Shown here: positions 45,669 through 57,083 of the stretch, in pieces
How the letters are laid out: each line of letters starts with the position of its first letter
Position numbering within the stretch: position 1 is the first letter of the stretch
Assembly: GCA_000711775.1 (NCBI GenBank)
Contig: ARYC01000206.1
Location: forward strand, 108,008-172,007
Direction of reading: 5' to 3'
Length of the DNA: 64,000 nucleotides
DNA from: Oxytricha trifallax
Taxonomy: Eukaryota > Ciliophora > Spirotrichea > Sporadotrichida > Oxytrichidae
The notes under the pieces: model-generated
The model's database searches: none
What the model was told of the DNA's origin: nothing
The model's input: only the letters and a program-made list of their open reading frames with translations
Position numbers and translations under genes: made by a program

Positions 45669-46955
45669 ATGGATGAAAAGAAACCAGAAGTGGTTTTCTT
45701 GAACATTTATAACGTATCTTCGTTTAACAAAGTGTCTGAATTCTTAGGCTTTGGGTTCTACCACACATCAGTTGAGATTTATAATCATGAATTTTCTTAT
45801 GGAGGCCATGACTACGATTTATCTGGTATAGTTTGCGTTGAAGCTGGAAACTGTGCTGGTTTAACTTTAAGAGAAAAACTTCCGATAGGGGTGACTTTTT
45901 ACAATGAAGATGAAATAGATGATATAATAAGAAAATTTGGAGATTTCTGGCAGGGAAAAGACTATGATCCTTTTAGTAATAACTGTAACTGCTTCACTGA
46001 AAAATTTATTAGCCACATTGTAGATAAGGAGCAGTACTATTTTCCAGCTTATATTAATAGATTCACCAAACTTGGATCACTCTTGAGGATGTGGTTCAAG
46101 CCATTACAAGCTATATTTGGAGATATAGTCGCTTATGATGAAGATGATAAATTTGAAGAAAAGGCTTTAGAAAACGAGTAGGTTTTACCATACTACGAAG
46201 ACTTTAGATAAAACTTTGAAGCACTTATGGTTCCTGGTGTTCCGGGAGTGTAAAGTAATTAATCTTAAGTTCATCCTAATAATATCTAGTAAGATAGGAT
46301 GGGATCGAATTAGAGTAACAGACTTTAATCTGTAAACAAATCCAATAGAATAGATTAAGCTTCAATTCATAGTTAAAACAGATTAGGCTCCCCTATACAT
46401 CCTGGCTCAGATTTCTAAGCATATCAACAGCAATATTACAACGAATAGATGTTTATTTCTCAACAAATTTTCATGGACTAGTGTCTGTAGAAGTCGTAAA
46501 TGACTAAGGACAGAGGAGACCAATTTTTCTAAAACTAAGACTACGATAACGGCATGTCCTACTATTAACAAGCTCTTGAATATTTATAAGATTTAGATAC
46601 TGAAACCTACCCTCAAATTCGTGAGATGGTAACTTTGCTACTTTTAAGTTTAGCTAGCTGTTCTGAATACAATTAATAGTACGAATATGTGATTCATTAC
46701 TGCTCTTAATGCATTGAAATTGATCAGTTAAATGAGAGGGCTTATTAAAAAAGAGCCAACACTTTCCTTAAACTTGGAAATTACATTGAGGCAAAAGCTG
46801 ACTTAGAAGTTGCCTATAAGATCAATCCTAATGATTTAATTATCATAGAGGATTTGAAATTTATTGAAGATTAACTTGCTATCGGGAAAAATCGTAAAAA
46901 TTAATTAAAAGACAGTGATTTATAGAATTATTCGAAAAAGAACTTAGAATTATGA
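45669..46955 (+). CDS. PPPDE (DeSI-type) peptidase with C-terminal TPR
   Basis: Single open frame of 429 codons from ATG 45669 to TGA 46953-46955; an ATG at 45597 would add 24 residues. PPPDE proteins are papain-like cysteine isopeptidases acting on ubiquitin or SUMO. The domain shows VVFLNIYNVSSF, FLGFGFYHTSVEIYNHEFSYGGH (catalytic His in YHTSVEI), LREKLPIGVT, FGDFWQGKDYDPFSNNCNCFTEKF (catalytic Cys in NNCNC). A Gln/Asn-rich linker leads to a helical repeat at about residues 290-400: GDQFFQNQDYDNGMSYYQQAL, then YVIHYCSQCIEIDQLNERAY and RANTFLKLGNYIEAKADLEV with DLEVAYKINPND, typical TPR units. The PPPDE-TPR combination is not one I know from animals or yeast. Confidence 0.85.
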
Positions 46956-47102
46956 ACTGATTTTAATTGAATTGATTATATATTTTAATTTATAGTTATA
47001 TCAGTTGTAATAATTAAGAGTTTTGAAATGGAATTTTACTTAAAGTATGATTTATAATTTAGGCTAGTAAATATAATAAACTTATATATATTTATTAGTA
47101 TA

Positions 47103-49849
47103 ATGAGCGAAGACTAAGAGCGTGTGACTTACCGTATAGAACAATAAAGTGAGTCCTTTGAGGAAGATTTGGCTCCTCCTTTCGTCATTGTCGTTCAAGG
47201 ATCCAAAGAAAGTGGAAAGACCACTTTAATTAAGTCCCTCGTTTAGAATTTCACAAAATAAAAGATCACTGATGTAAAGGGAACCATTACTTTGAGAACG
47301 AATAAAAATCAAAGAATCACTTTTTATGAGTGCCCCACAGACATGCAAGCCATGATTGATCTCGCAAAAATTGCAGACTTAGCATTGTTGTTAATTGATG
47401 CCTCGATCGGTTTTGAAATGGAGACATTCGAATTCTTGTGTCTTTTGCATAATCATGGAATGCCAAATGTAATGGGCATTTTGACTCATTTAGATTACTA
47501 TAAACTTAACAAGCAACTTAGGAAAACCAAGAAGAAAATGAAGAAGAGATTTTGGAAAGAAGTATACGATGGAGCAAAACTTTTCTATTTATCCGGTTTG
47601 CAATCTGATGGAAATTATCCTCGCACTGAGATACACAATCTAGGCAGATTCATTTCCATTTAAAAAATCAAGCCTCTCAGCTGGAGATAATCTCATCGAT
47701 ATAACTCCTTATAAAGTTAAATAAATTTGCTTGTCATACTTTATCCCAAGTTTTAATTAATCTCATTCCTATGTTGTTGCAGATAGATTTGATGTGATTG
47801 AATAAATGAATGACCCTACTTATAATACAGTATCATTCTTCGGTTATATCAGAGGTACTTATCTAGACAAGCATCAACGAATCCATGTGAATGGCTTGGG
47901 TGACTATGAAATCAAAAGCATCCAGAGAGTTGACGATCCCTGCCCCATAGAATTAAAGAAAACTGTTAAGTAAAAATAAGCCGAACATTAAGAAGAGAAA
48001 TTAGGCACTTCCAAAAAGAAGAAACGTAACTTGAAAGACAAGGAGAAAATCCTCTATGCACCATTCAGTAACATTGGAGCAATGAACTTTGAAAAGACTT
48101 CAGGGTACATCACTATTCCAGATTAATACGTAGTGTACACTAAGATAAATGAGGATGATGCAACAGGAACTTAGATGGGAGGAGTTGATAACACTCAGCC
48201 AGGCAACGAGGGTCAATAGTTGGTTTGGAAACTGCAGGAAATGAATAAAGCCATGAATGAAAACGAAATAGAAGCTCCTTAATTGTTGAATGGTATAAAC
48301 ATTGCGGAGGACTCTGATGATGAAGTAGGAGGTAGAAACTGGAGACCAAAGTAATTGACTCAAAATGCTAAGAAGTTTAAAGAGGATGAAAATGGAATAT
48401 AGAGCAAGTTCGATGAACAGAGATTGAAGGATAAGCAAAGTCTTTACAGAGAAAAGGTTTTAATTGTATTTTTTAAGTATTTAAGGAAGTCGATAGTTTA
48501 CAGTCTTTGATCTATGACCAAGTTAACAAGGAAGAAGTTGAAGACTTCAACGATACAGAGTACGTTTTGGACACAAACAGATTCCAAGTAGCTCATGAAA
48601 AACTTACTCGCTATCTTATCCCAGATGTCAAGAAATTGCTGAAATCTAAGTTCGTTACTGGCCAGAGTTAAGACTAAATCATGAAAAATCTGCTAGATAT
48701 GAGTGACAGTGATGAAGAAGAGAAAGCTGATGCTAAGAAGCTTATGAAAATGAAAAAGAGAGGTTAAACTATTGATGATTCATCAGAAGAAGAAGCTTCA
48801 GATAATTACATTTTAAATAACATAGAAATTCAATAATTAAATCCAAATTATTCTTAATGATGACGACGATGATGATGAAGAGGGTGGAAACGTTTAAGAT
48901 GACGGCAGAAAAAAGAAAAAGAAGAGTCACAAAGATCCCACAATAGCAGCCAAATAAGAAGAAGATAAGAAAAACAAAGAAGACAAGGAGAAGAAACTTT
49001 CTCTTTTCTTAGGTGAAAGTCATGGCCATTATAAGATGGGTGTTTTCGTGAGAATAGAACTTTAAATTTAAAAGAGCTTTTCTAGATCCCTAGTACCTGA
49101 ATACCCAGTAGTACTTTGCTCATTAAGGTCTTAGGAGCTGAGTTATGCTTATATTAGAGTTAAGATAAAGAAGCATAGATGGTACCCACATATTATGAAA
49201 AATAAAGATCCCCTCGTTTTCTCAATAGGATGGAGAAAATTCTAGACTGTACCGGTTTATTGCATGGAAGATGAAAATGAAAGAATGAGAATTATCTGCT
49301 GTTAAATTATCTAATTACTAAGGTTAATTTTACATGATTATTAAATGGTGAAGTACACCCCTAAATTTGGATATTGCTATGCCATTTTCTATGGCCCAAC
49401 TTATGCTGTAGGCACAACTTTTATTGGTGTACAAAAACTTTAAGATGAAACAGGCAACGATGTAGCTCATTTCCGTATCTGCACCACAGGAGTAGTAGTC
49501 GAGATGAATACTCAATTTAAGGTTATGAAGAAACTCAAACTTATTGGTGAGCCTTTTAAGATACACAAATCTCTATTAATAGCCTAAATACACTGAAATT
49601 ACTTTCTAAGTATATCTCTACTAGTAAGGGCATTATAAATAAATTAATACACAAAAACACAGCCTTTATCAAGGGAATGTTTAATTCAAAGCTTGAAGTG
49701 GCAAAATTCCAAGGTGCTCAAATTCGTACAGTATCTGGTATTAGAGGTTAAATCAAGAAAGTTGTTAAGGAAAACGCTCCTGAAGGGAGTTTCAGAGCTA
49801 CCTTCGAAGATAAAATACTTAAGAGTGATATGGTCTTCTGCAGAACTTG
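47103..49849 (+). CDS. BMS1: BMS1 ribosome-biogenesis GTPase, first part
   Basis: Bms1 is a GTPase of the 90S pre-ribosome that recruits Rcl1 and is needed for 18S rRNA maturation. ATG 47103. GTP-binding region: [20 protein letters not shown] (P-loop variant), [75 protein letters not shown]. Later: [20 protein letters not shown] (AARP2CN region), acidic stretches, [80 protein letters not shown]. Five IESs are removed. The exon ends at a GT donor (49850); joined to 51962-52544 the gene is exactly 1018 codons. A complete PDHX-like gene lies between the two parts. Confidence 0.95.
47688..47766. other. IES with 9-bp pointer TAATCTCAT (BMS1)
   Basis: Copies at 47688-47696 and 47758-47766, 61 bp between. 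Removal joins PLSWRQSH to [10 protein letters not shown] in frame. Confidence 0.9.
48454..48486. other. IES (pointer AAGG) or short intron in BMS1
   Basis: AAGG at 48454-48457 and 48483-48486, 25 bp between. The removed 29 bp can also be read as GTTTTA...TTAAG, so an intron would give the same product. Restores [12 protein letters not shown]. Confidence 0.6.
48803..48858. other. IES with 4-bp pointer TAAT (BMS1)
   Basis: TAAT at 48803-48806 and 48855-48858, 48 bp between. Removal joins EEEASDN to [10 protein letters not shown] in frame and removes consecutive TGA codons. Confidence 0.8.
49302..49346. other. IES with 6-bp pointer TTAAAT (BMS1)
   Basis: TTAAAT at 49302-49307 and 49341-49346, 33 bp between. 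Removal gives [16 protein letters not shown] in frame. Confidence 0.75.
49561..49655. other. IES with 9-bp pointer ATACACAAA (BMS1)
   Basis: Copies at 49561-49569 and 49647-49655, 77 bp between. Removal gives [18 protein letters not shown], the conserved Bms1 sequence. Confidence 0.92.
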
Positions 49850-50003
49850 GTAAACTCAATATATAGAATATTTGAATATAAATACCTAATCTTATTTTAT
49901 CATTATAAGTTTATAGTGAAAAATAAAGTTAAGTCAAAATGTTAATAAAGAGTGTGTGATTAAAATAAAGCTATATAAATTATAATTAATAATATTAGGT
50001 AAG

Positions 50004-51852
50004 ATGGCTTTAAGATTCATTCTTAAATTAATAATTTATTGTTTCTGATTTCATAAATATATTTGATAACCTTATTTATATCCACAATATAAAACTATAG
50101 TAAATTTAAATTCATTGCTAAGCAATTCTTGAACAAATCAGCAAATAACTCTCAAGTTGCTTCTTAAAGAGTACTCACTTTAAGACTATCAAACTACCCT
50201 TTTTACAATTTCAGTTCAGTTATAAAGCTTGAAATGCCCTCTCTATCCCCAACCATGAATGAGGGCAATCTGCTCACCTGGAATAAAAAGGAGGGTGACA
50301 AGGTTAATATCGGAGATGTTTTATGCGAGATACAAACAGACAAGGCAACCATAGGATTTGAAAGTCAAGAAGAGGGGTACTTAGCAAAGATTATAGTAGG
50401 GCAAGACACTAAACAGGTTGAGGTTGGAAAGCTCATTGGTCTCATGGTCGAAGAGAAGGAAGATATCGCTTGCATTGATATGAGCAAGTATACTCAACCC
50501 CAAAAAGCTGCACCTATTAAAATTGAAGAAAAGAAATAGGATTCTCCAAAGTCTACGCAAGGTGATGTTTGCCCCATAACTGGCAAGCCTAGAACTGCAA
50601 CTTAACAAGCAATGAAGAGAGCTATTAACTTTGATGAAGAGTATCACAAGCAAGAGTCAAATTACCTAATAGCACCATCTGCAGGCTGGTACTTACATTC
50701 CTATAAAATCTTACCCAATGAGGTCAAAGGATCAGGTCCTAAAAATCTAATCCAAAAAGGTGATGTACTTGAGTTCATCAAATAAAATAACTTGAAAGTT
50801 GGACAATAAAGACACGTTGCTCAACCATAAGAAGTCAAAGAAGTCAAAAAAGAAATTTCTAAGCCATAATAATAAACAGCAAAATAAGCTTCAGGAAAAA
50901 GTACTCCAAATGATGGGAAGGCAGATAGATTTAACATTAAGAAACAATCATGGAAAGATAATTAGCTGGACTAATCATAAATATAAGTTAATTCAACTAT
51001 TAAGTAAGCTAAACAGTATTGCCAAAATTAATAGATTGATGAAATAATTGAAAAAAAATTTTATTTAATGTGAATTTGTTTGAAGATTTTTAAATTATTG
51101 GATAAAGATTAATTAGTTAATATATAAATTTAGAATGTTAAATTAATAATTTGCTTATCACATAAATTAAAAAATAATTTTATCAGTCATTTTTCAAATT
51201 AAAAATATATATAATTTTACTAAATTATTTGTTTAAAATTAACCAATAGGCACCTCATTCTTATCTTAGCTCAACATGTACAGTTGACTAAGTATTAAAC
51301 AATCTAAAATCCTTCGATTAAAACCTAACTCTTGATATATTCTTAGTGAAAGCAGCATCAAAAGCTTTAACTAAGGTTTTGAAAGCCAAAAACATCAATA
51401 TGTCAAGAATAAAATCAGACGGAAAAGATAAAACTGTTATTCATTACTCCCAGACTGATAGAACCACCATGTCTCAACTTTCCAGTGCTAAGGTCTCTCA
51501 AACAATTTAAGGCAGTAATTTCTCAAATGAAGTGCCTCAAAGCTTGGTTGAAATTTATTAAGTATCCAGTGCAGCTGAATCTTACGCTATAGTGAATCCA
51601 AATAGCTTAATTACCTTGCATTTTACTCAGCCAAGAGATGAGGTCATCATTGATGAGGATCCATCTAAGCTTTTCATGGATTTAGATCATCTTGATTCAG
51701 CAGTATCCACAAGTGAAATCAAGCTAAAAGCAGTCAAGAGAGTCACTCTTTCTTTGTCTTTCGATGGAACCAAACTAGATGAATTATAGGCAGCTCAGAT
51801 TCTTTAGTTAGTTCAGAAATATCTCAATGATCCAGATTCAATGCTTCTTTGA
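50004..51852 (+). CDS. PDHX: PDH complex E3-binding protein/E2-like component X
   Basis: ATG 50004, TGA 51850-51852; after removal of two IESs exactly 513 codons. The leader [18 protein letters not shown] is a good mitochondrial presequence. Lipoyl domain: [40 protein letters not shown] (lipoylated Lys in TDKAT) and [14 protein letters not shown] binding-domain-like segment follows: [37 protein letters not shown]. The C-terminal fold resembles the E2 acyltransferase ([34 protein letters not shown]), but the catalytic HRxxDG loop is replaced ([19 protein letters not shown]), so the domain should be inactive, as in the structural subunit X that docks E3. The whole gene lies between the two parts of BMS1. 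Confidence 0.85.
50015..50116. other. IES with 7-bp pointer ATTCATT (PDHX)
   Basis: Copies at 50015-50021 and 50110-50116, 88 bp between. Removal joins MALRFI to [11 protein letters not shown] in frame, making the presequence. Confidence 0.85.
51030..51249. other. IES with 5-bp pointer AATAG (PDHX)
   Basis: AATAG at 51030-51034 and 51245-51249, 210 bp of very AT-rich DNA between. Removal joins KQYCQNQQ to APHSYLSS in frame, matching the start of the E2 catalytic fold. Confidence 0.8.
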
Positions 51853-51961
51853 AATATTTAGAACACATTATTTAACATTTTATTTATCCGCTTCATCATT
51901 CGAATTCAATGGTTTTTACAAATCCCATCACTAAATGCTAAACTTAATTCTAGATTTATAG

Positions 51962-52544
51962 GCATGTTTTAGTTTATCAAGTAGAGATTCCTAAATTCTG
52001 CAACCCAGTAATATTCTATGGAAAATCTAGAATGTTAAAAACACATGCTGAGCTAAGACACGAACGCAACTTGCCAATCCCCTCTAAAGGCTAAGATTCA
52101 GAATATATCAAGCATGACGAAGAAATCGATAGAGAACGTGACGAGAGAGTCTTTGCCCCTATTTAAGTTCCTAAGGGTATAGAATCTAACTTACCTTTCA
52201 AGTCTAAATAGAAAGTTAAGGTAGTAAATGACTAGGCTTAAGTCGATAGTCGCAGAAAGACCAATCTCTTGGAGGCTTTGAATTTACCCACTAAGAGACC
52301 ATTCAAGAAAATGTTCATGAATGAGTAGGAAAAGAAAATACATAGTATGGTTCAAAGATTGGCTCATCTAGGTAAAGAATACGAGAAGGATAGAAAGGAG
52401 AAGAAAATCAAGCATGTTGAAGGCGTCAAGAAGCGTGTTGCAAAGATGAGTGAAAAGAGAGAAGAGATGAATAAAGAAATTAGGAAGAAGAGGTATTAGA
52501 AGAATAGCAGAACTGCTGGATCTAAAGGAGGAGATCATGAATGA
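51962..52544 (+). CDS. BMS1: BMS1, last part
   Basis: Begins after a TATAG acceptor (51957-51961) and ends at TGA 52542-52544. It completes the Bms1 C-terminus: VYQVEIPKFCNPV follows FCRTW of the first part, then HAELRHERNLPIPSKG, RRKTNLLEALNLPTKRPFKK, MVQRLAHLGKEYEKDRKEKK and a Lys/Arg-rich end (KKRVAKMSEKREEMNKEIRK). Joined at the GT/AG sites the total is 1018 codons. The intervening 2.1 kb holds a whole other gene; the break may fall inside an intron, with rearrangement pointers such as AATATTT (near 49865 and 51855) possibly used. Confidence 0.92.
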
Positions 52545-52680
52545 AAATCTTCTTTTAATTCATATCCAACCTTAATTAAAACTATTTATTATTTAAAAAT
52601 TTGATATACTCTCAAGAAATTCTTGTATAAAATTAACCAAATTTAAAGGAAATAAACATTAGAATTGAAAAAATTATTCT

Positions 52681-55600
52681 TCAATATTTGCAAATATGCC
52701 CACACCCTGCTGGACAAGTTTTATTGCTTTTAAGCCATTTTAGCATATGATTAAAGTGCCCACCATGTGAACATCCTTAGCACCAAAGATACAGTGTCTT
52801 TACTGGTTAGTGGCAAACTGCACATCTTGAGAATATCCTATTGCATTTTGTGCATGTTAAAGAGTTGCCTTATTCCTCTGAGGTTTCACAGAACTGACAC
52901 ATAATTGAAATCAAGTTAGACTTTTCGTTCTAAAAAGTTCAGTTATTAAAGAATAAAAATAGTTACCTGAGTTATTTCACTTATTTTTCCGAGGTTAGGT
53001 CCATACTTTAAGATCTCTGCTGATTGAGTATAATAAGACAAATCTCTTAATAGTAAAAAATATGAAACTACTACTCTAATCAAGAAATTCTTGTAGGTAT
53101 CTTAATTTAGATGACTAAAGAATACCAATGCTATGAATGCTGCAGTCTAAATATCCCCATTATTTGAATAAGTTTCAATAGCGTCAATTACTGTTTTTTA
53201 AACCAGATCTTGAATCCATGTTTGCATCACTTGCTCTATAATATAAAAATGAGAAAAAAATTTTCTTACATTTCTTTTGGCCTTAAGAAGGCTATACAGA
53301 TTTGTGATTTTTCATCAAATTCTTTTTCTTTGTAGCCTATTATTCTAATAGTTCATTAAGTGGGACTTGTCTTTAAGACTAAAATCCAAAAACAACCTGA
53401 AATTTCATATCAGACTCCCCTATTTAAAGACCATTTTGCTATTTCTAATTTTGTTAGTAATGGTGATGATGTCCGTTATGACTATATATTGGACCTGAAG
53501 CCATGCTTTATTCCCTACTTTTAGATCTACTATGATTATTTTTCTTAGAGCTTGCAGAAGATTATCTTCTCATTTTAAGATTGGCAGAGTCTGGGAGTGC
53601 TAAAGCCTTGCTTATAGCATTAAAATCCAACAATAAAGGTTTTTGAGAAACTTAATCACTGTTTGCTTATGTAGTGTTACTATCATCATTAATTTGAGAT
53701 AATTCATCAAACACCTGCACTTCTAAGTTATCATTCTCAAAAACTTTAAAACCAAGATTTTGAGATTCTGTTTGCTGATCTTACAATTCATCTGTATCCA
53801 TAAATTCTTGCTACAGATGCTAACGATTCTTCTTTTTTTTGTTCTTCTTTTTGTTAATTTATTGATCTTAATCTTGAAGTTCATCATTGTTATCAAGGTT
53901 TTGTAGATTCCTTTTATCTTCATTGGTGTGTTTCTGATGAATTTGTTACTAATTGCAGGCTGGATTTAGACCTTTCTTATATAAAATAAATTTAAATGAA
54001 TAGCTTGTTAGAGACAATAGTACTTGAATTTATGCAAATAAGTTCCTTGGCTAAGTCTTTTAGAGAGTTCCAAGTTAAAGCTACATCATATAATCCATAT
54101 GAAGAAGCTACCCTGGCATTTAGAATATATAAAATTTACAGAAAATTCACTAAGTAAATAAAATCAAGGTAAATAGGATATGAAATTAAGTTTTTAAGGA
54201 TTATTCAGGCAGATAGCCTCAAGTTCCTAGGAAGGAGTGGTATTATGCGAATGATGTTCATTATTCGATTAACAAGTGATATACCTGAATTTATACTCGA
54301 TACTCAAGTTTTCAAAGTAAGTAAATGGATCATCTGATAAAGAAGTGTTTTCTTGCATATGTAGTGTTTCATTAAAATTATAATATTTAATGCCCCCTTC
54401 GTTTCAATTTACTGTGTTTAATAGAATAAATAATCAATTATTAAGTGGTCTATCATTTTATAATGAGAAAATCTTCAAGTCATCAAACTTATTTATTTTC
54501 TTAAAATCTCCCATTTCACTCTTGTTTGATTTCGAAGGTTTATTTTAACCAGTGAGTGCCATCTTTTTCTATCTTGTGTTTTATGCTTTCTACTAAGTCT
54601 CAAGCAGCACTTCATCCAGATTTATCTAATCATCTAAGTTTTTTAGTAAAATTTCATGATCTCTTGAAGCTAATTGATCATTAATCACTGCCAGCTCATT
54701 ATTGATATTAAAGTTTATTGCAGTAGTGCACAATCTCTCGTATGGTCTGATGGCAGTGTTTATTGGTTAAATATTCACCATGTACTGATTCGCTGTAAGA
54801 AGGTATTCATTGGGGATGAGCCATTCAAAATCTAAGATTGATTCCTTTTAACATCTGTAAATGTACTGCTAGAGGTAGGGCTTTTAACAGTGCCAAACAT
54901 TTACACTAGCTAAATCTGCAGAATTATTGCTTAAAGTTGCTATTTAGAAATTCTTTCCGGGGACCCATTGGCATTTATTAATAGATTAAGGAGTCTAAAT
55001 CTAATACATGGCATTCTACTGCAATTATCTTGTTTCTCCTTCTTTCAAATACCAAATCTTAGCGTACTTATCTCCAGAACCACTCATAAGTATATCTTCC
55101 AAATCTGGATGCCAATCCAAACAATAAGTTGGCTTTAAATGAGATAAGAAACTAAAGAATGGTGCATTAGTTTTTCTTAGATCCCACAGATCTATAGTAC
55201 CGTCTCCTTAAGCAGCTGCAAATTAATATTGCCTCTTTGGGTTAAACTACACTTAATTAACTTAATCATCTCTTGACCTCATTCTTTGCATAGTATGTAC
55301 ACTTTTCTCAATCGATGTGTCCCACAGTTTTATAAGAGTGTCCTGTGACCCTGAAATAAACTAATTTGCGTTGAATGGATCCCATGACAATTTCACTGCT
55401 TTAGTATGCTCTTTATAAAGCTTTATTAGATTCTAGCCACTTTCAATGTTCCATAAGGCAATTCCATTGTTAGCAGAACACGTCAAAACCAGTGATTCGT
55501 TTTCTACAGAAATTCAGGTTTTAATTTAACCAAGAAACTTACTTTTGTTCCAAGCGATGTATTGCGCACCTGTATCTAGATTTCTCTTATTGAGATGCAT

Positions 55601-55840
55601 ATTTTTCTCTATCTTCATTTTCATTTCGTCATCCACAGAGATCAATTTAAGCACTATCACAAAGTATATATGATCTATATATATATATAATTTTTACTTA
55701 CAGTTTCTCCCGCCTACTATGAAACTCTTGCGATTAGGAGCCACTTAAATACATCTAACTTGCTCCCTCAAATCAAGCGAAATCATCTGCTGAGTCTTAG
55801 CTGAAGATGCCTATGACTTATTTTACTGTAATTAATCCAT
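52681..55840 (-). CDS. WDR24: GATOR2 subunit WDR24 homologue
   Basis: WDR24 (yeast Sea2) is part of GATOR2, which relieves GATOR1 inhibition of TORC1. ATG at 55840 (complement), TGA 52681-52683. N-terminal WD40 repeats: [111 protein letters not shown]. The middle is acidic and low complexity, with [20 protein letters not shown] (helical solenoid). C-terminal zinc module: [58 protein letters not shown], the diagnostic RING-like end of WDR24. Introns include one ending near 55680 (GTAAGTAAAAATT...ATATAG). Other joints near 53000-53300, 53950 and 54300-54450 are not fully resolved. Confidence 0.92.
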
Positions 55841-55922
55841 TAATTTTAGCAATTTATTAATCAATTATTAAACTAAAATTATATTATTATGTAGTAAATT
55901 ATAGCATATTATTTATAACATA

Positions 55923-55932
55923 ATGATAGCTC
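55923..55932. other. Pointer of scrambled M16 gene, copy 1
   Basis: ATGATAGCTC on the + strand. Its inverted partner GAGCTATCAT is at 58408-58417. Joining the minus-strand N-terminal half to this plus-strand half here gives EDHDSSEQEHENDQDA in frame. Confidence 0.9.
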
Positions 55933-56928
55933 TGAGTAGGAACATGAGAATGATCAAGATGCTAGCATGGAGGACTTAACAGCTAACAACTAAAATGATG
56001 ATGAAGAATAATCAGACAATGAGGATCCTTCTCACTCACAGTCGAAATAAGAAGATGACACTGAATAGAATAAGGATGAAGAAATGCATAAATCTGACGA
56101 CGAGGAAGAAGATGATGAGGGTGAAAAATCAGAAAATAATTCTTGCATTCAACTGTACTTTTAGAGCAAATATCATGACTAATTCACCAGTCTCACTCTG
56201 TAAATGATTGAATCTATCTTGGAAGAGTTGTTCTATGATGAAATGCGCAATAAGCAACAATTGGGCTACTACGTTGGAATCAGCAGGAGACAAATCTTTG
56301 ATCGTAATTTTCATATTTATTCAAACCAGAGGAGTCTGTGGATTGTTATTTGTAATAGAGAGCGCAGAGTACGACCCACTGGACCTACAAGAAAGAATCT
56401 TCGCTTTCATCACAGAAACTCTTAACACATTAACACAAAAACCAGCACTGTATCAAGAATACTACGAAGGACTTGTAGCTCGTAAGAAGGAGGGCTTCAA
56501 GGATATAAAAGACGAGGCAGGATACTATTTCGGATAAATGAAGGAATTTAGCACTGAGAACAAGCCAGTTCAATGGGAACGACTAGAGAGAGAAATCGAA
56601 ATATTGGAGACTCAAATGAGCAGGGAGGCTGTCATTAAGACTTACAGGGAGATACTCATTGAAGCACCCAGAGTTGTTGCCTTCAGAGTATTCGCTCAGA
56701 AGTATAATTTAATTCGAAGTTTTTTTTTAAATTATAATCAAATACTTCCCTAAAATATATTTGTAATCAGTCAATGTATTTATTTTGTACAAAGAATTGG
56801 CAGGTAACTTTGAAATTGAAGAATATATTTTTAATATTCATTAATTAAAATTTGAAGAGAAAGTAATTTCTGGAGAATATCTTAAAGAACCTCTTGGTGA
56901 GACATTGGATATGTTCCTAAATCACTGA
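55923..56928 (+). CDS. M16 metallopeptidase (insulysin/nardilysin-like), 3' half
   Basis: Continues the N-terminal half that lies on the minus strand (60955-58408). It starts with a long acidic insert (SMEDLTANNQNDDEEQ, DDEEEDDEGEKSEN), then the C-terminal M16 fold: SCIQLYFQSKYHDQFT, LEELFYDEMRNKQQLGYYVG, after an IES SRRGVCGLLFVIESAEYDPL, RIFAFITETLNTL, LVARKKEGFKDIKDEAGYYF, RLEREIEILETQMSREAVI, VAFRVFAQKY. The QLGY signature with following Arg pair is typical of IDE/nardilysin. An AT-rich break at about 56716-56795 is unresolved, after which LAGNFEIEEYIF leads to TGA 56926-56928. Acidic inserts are a hallmark of nardilysin, but there they sit near the N-terminus. Confidence 0.88.
56288..56330. 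other. IES with 3-bp pointer AGA (M16)
   Basis: AGA at 56288-56290 and 56328-56330, 37 bp between. Removal joins YYVGISRR to GVCGLLFVIES, correcting the frame exactly where M16 proteins have a conserved SRR-x-GLxF strand. Confidence 0.8.
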
Positions 56929-57083
56929 GTAAGAAGAGTCTAAACTAAAAAGATATCTTGTTTCACTTAATTAAAGACATAAATCTAAACCATTTTATTG
57001 TTCTAATAATTTCATGAATTTATCCATGTATTTGTATAAATGAAGCAATTAAGTGAAAAGAATTATAAACATTAATATTTAAT

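Noticed and set aside
53950..54330. Plus-strand open frame with protein-like composition
   Set aside because: It is opposite the WDR24 gene. The minus strand carries [17 protein letters not shown], which fits the solenoid part of WDR24, and links to WD40 repeats and the zinc module in the same direction.
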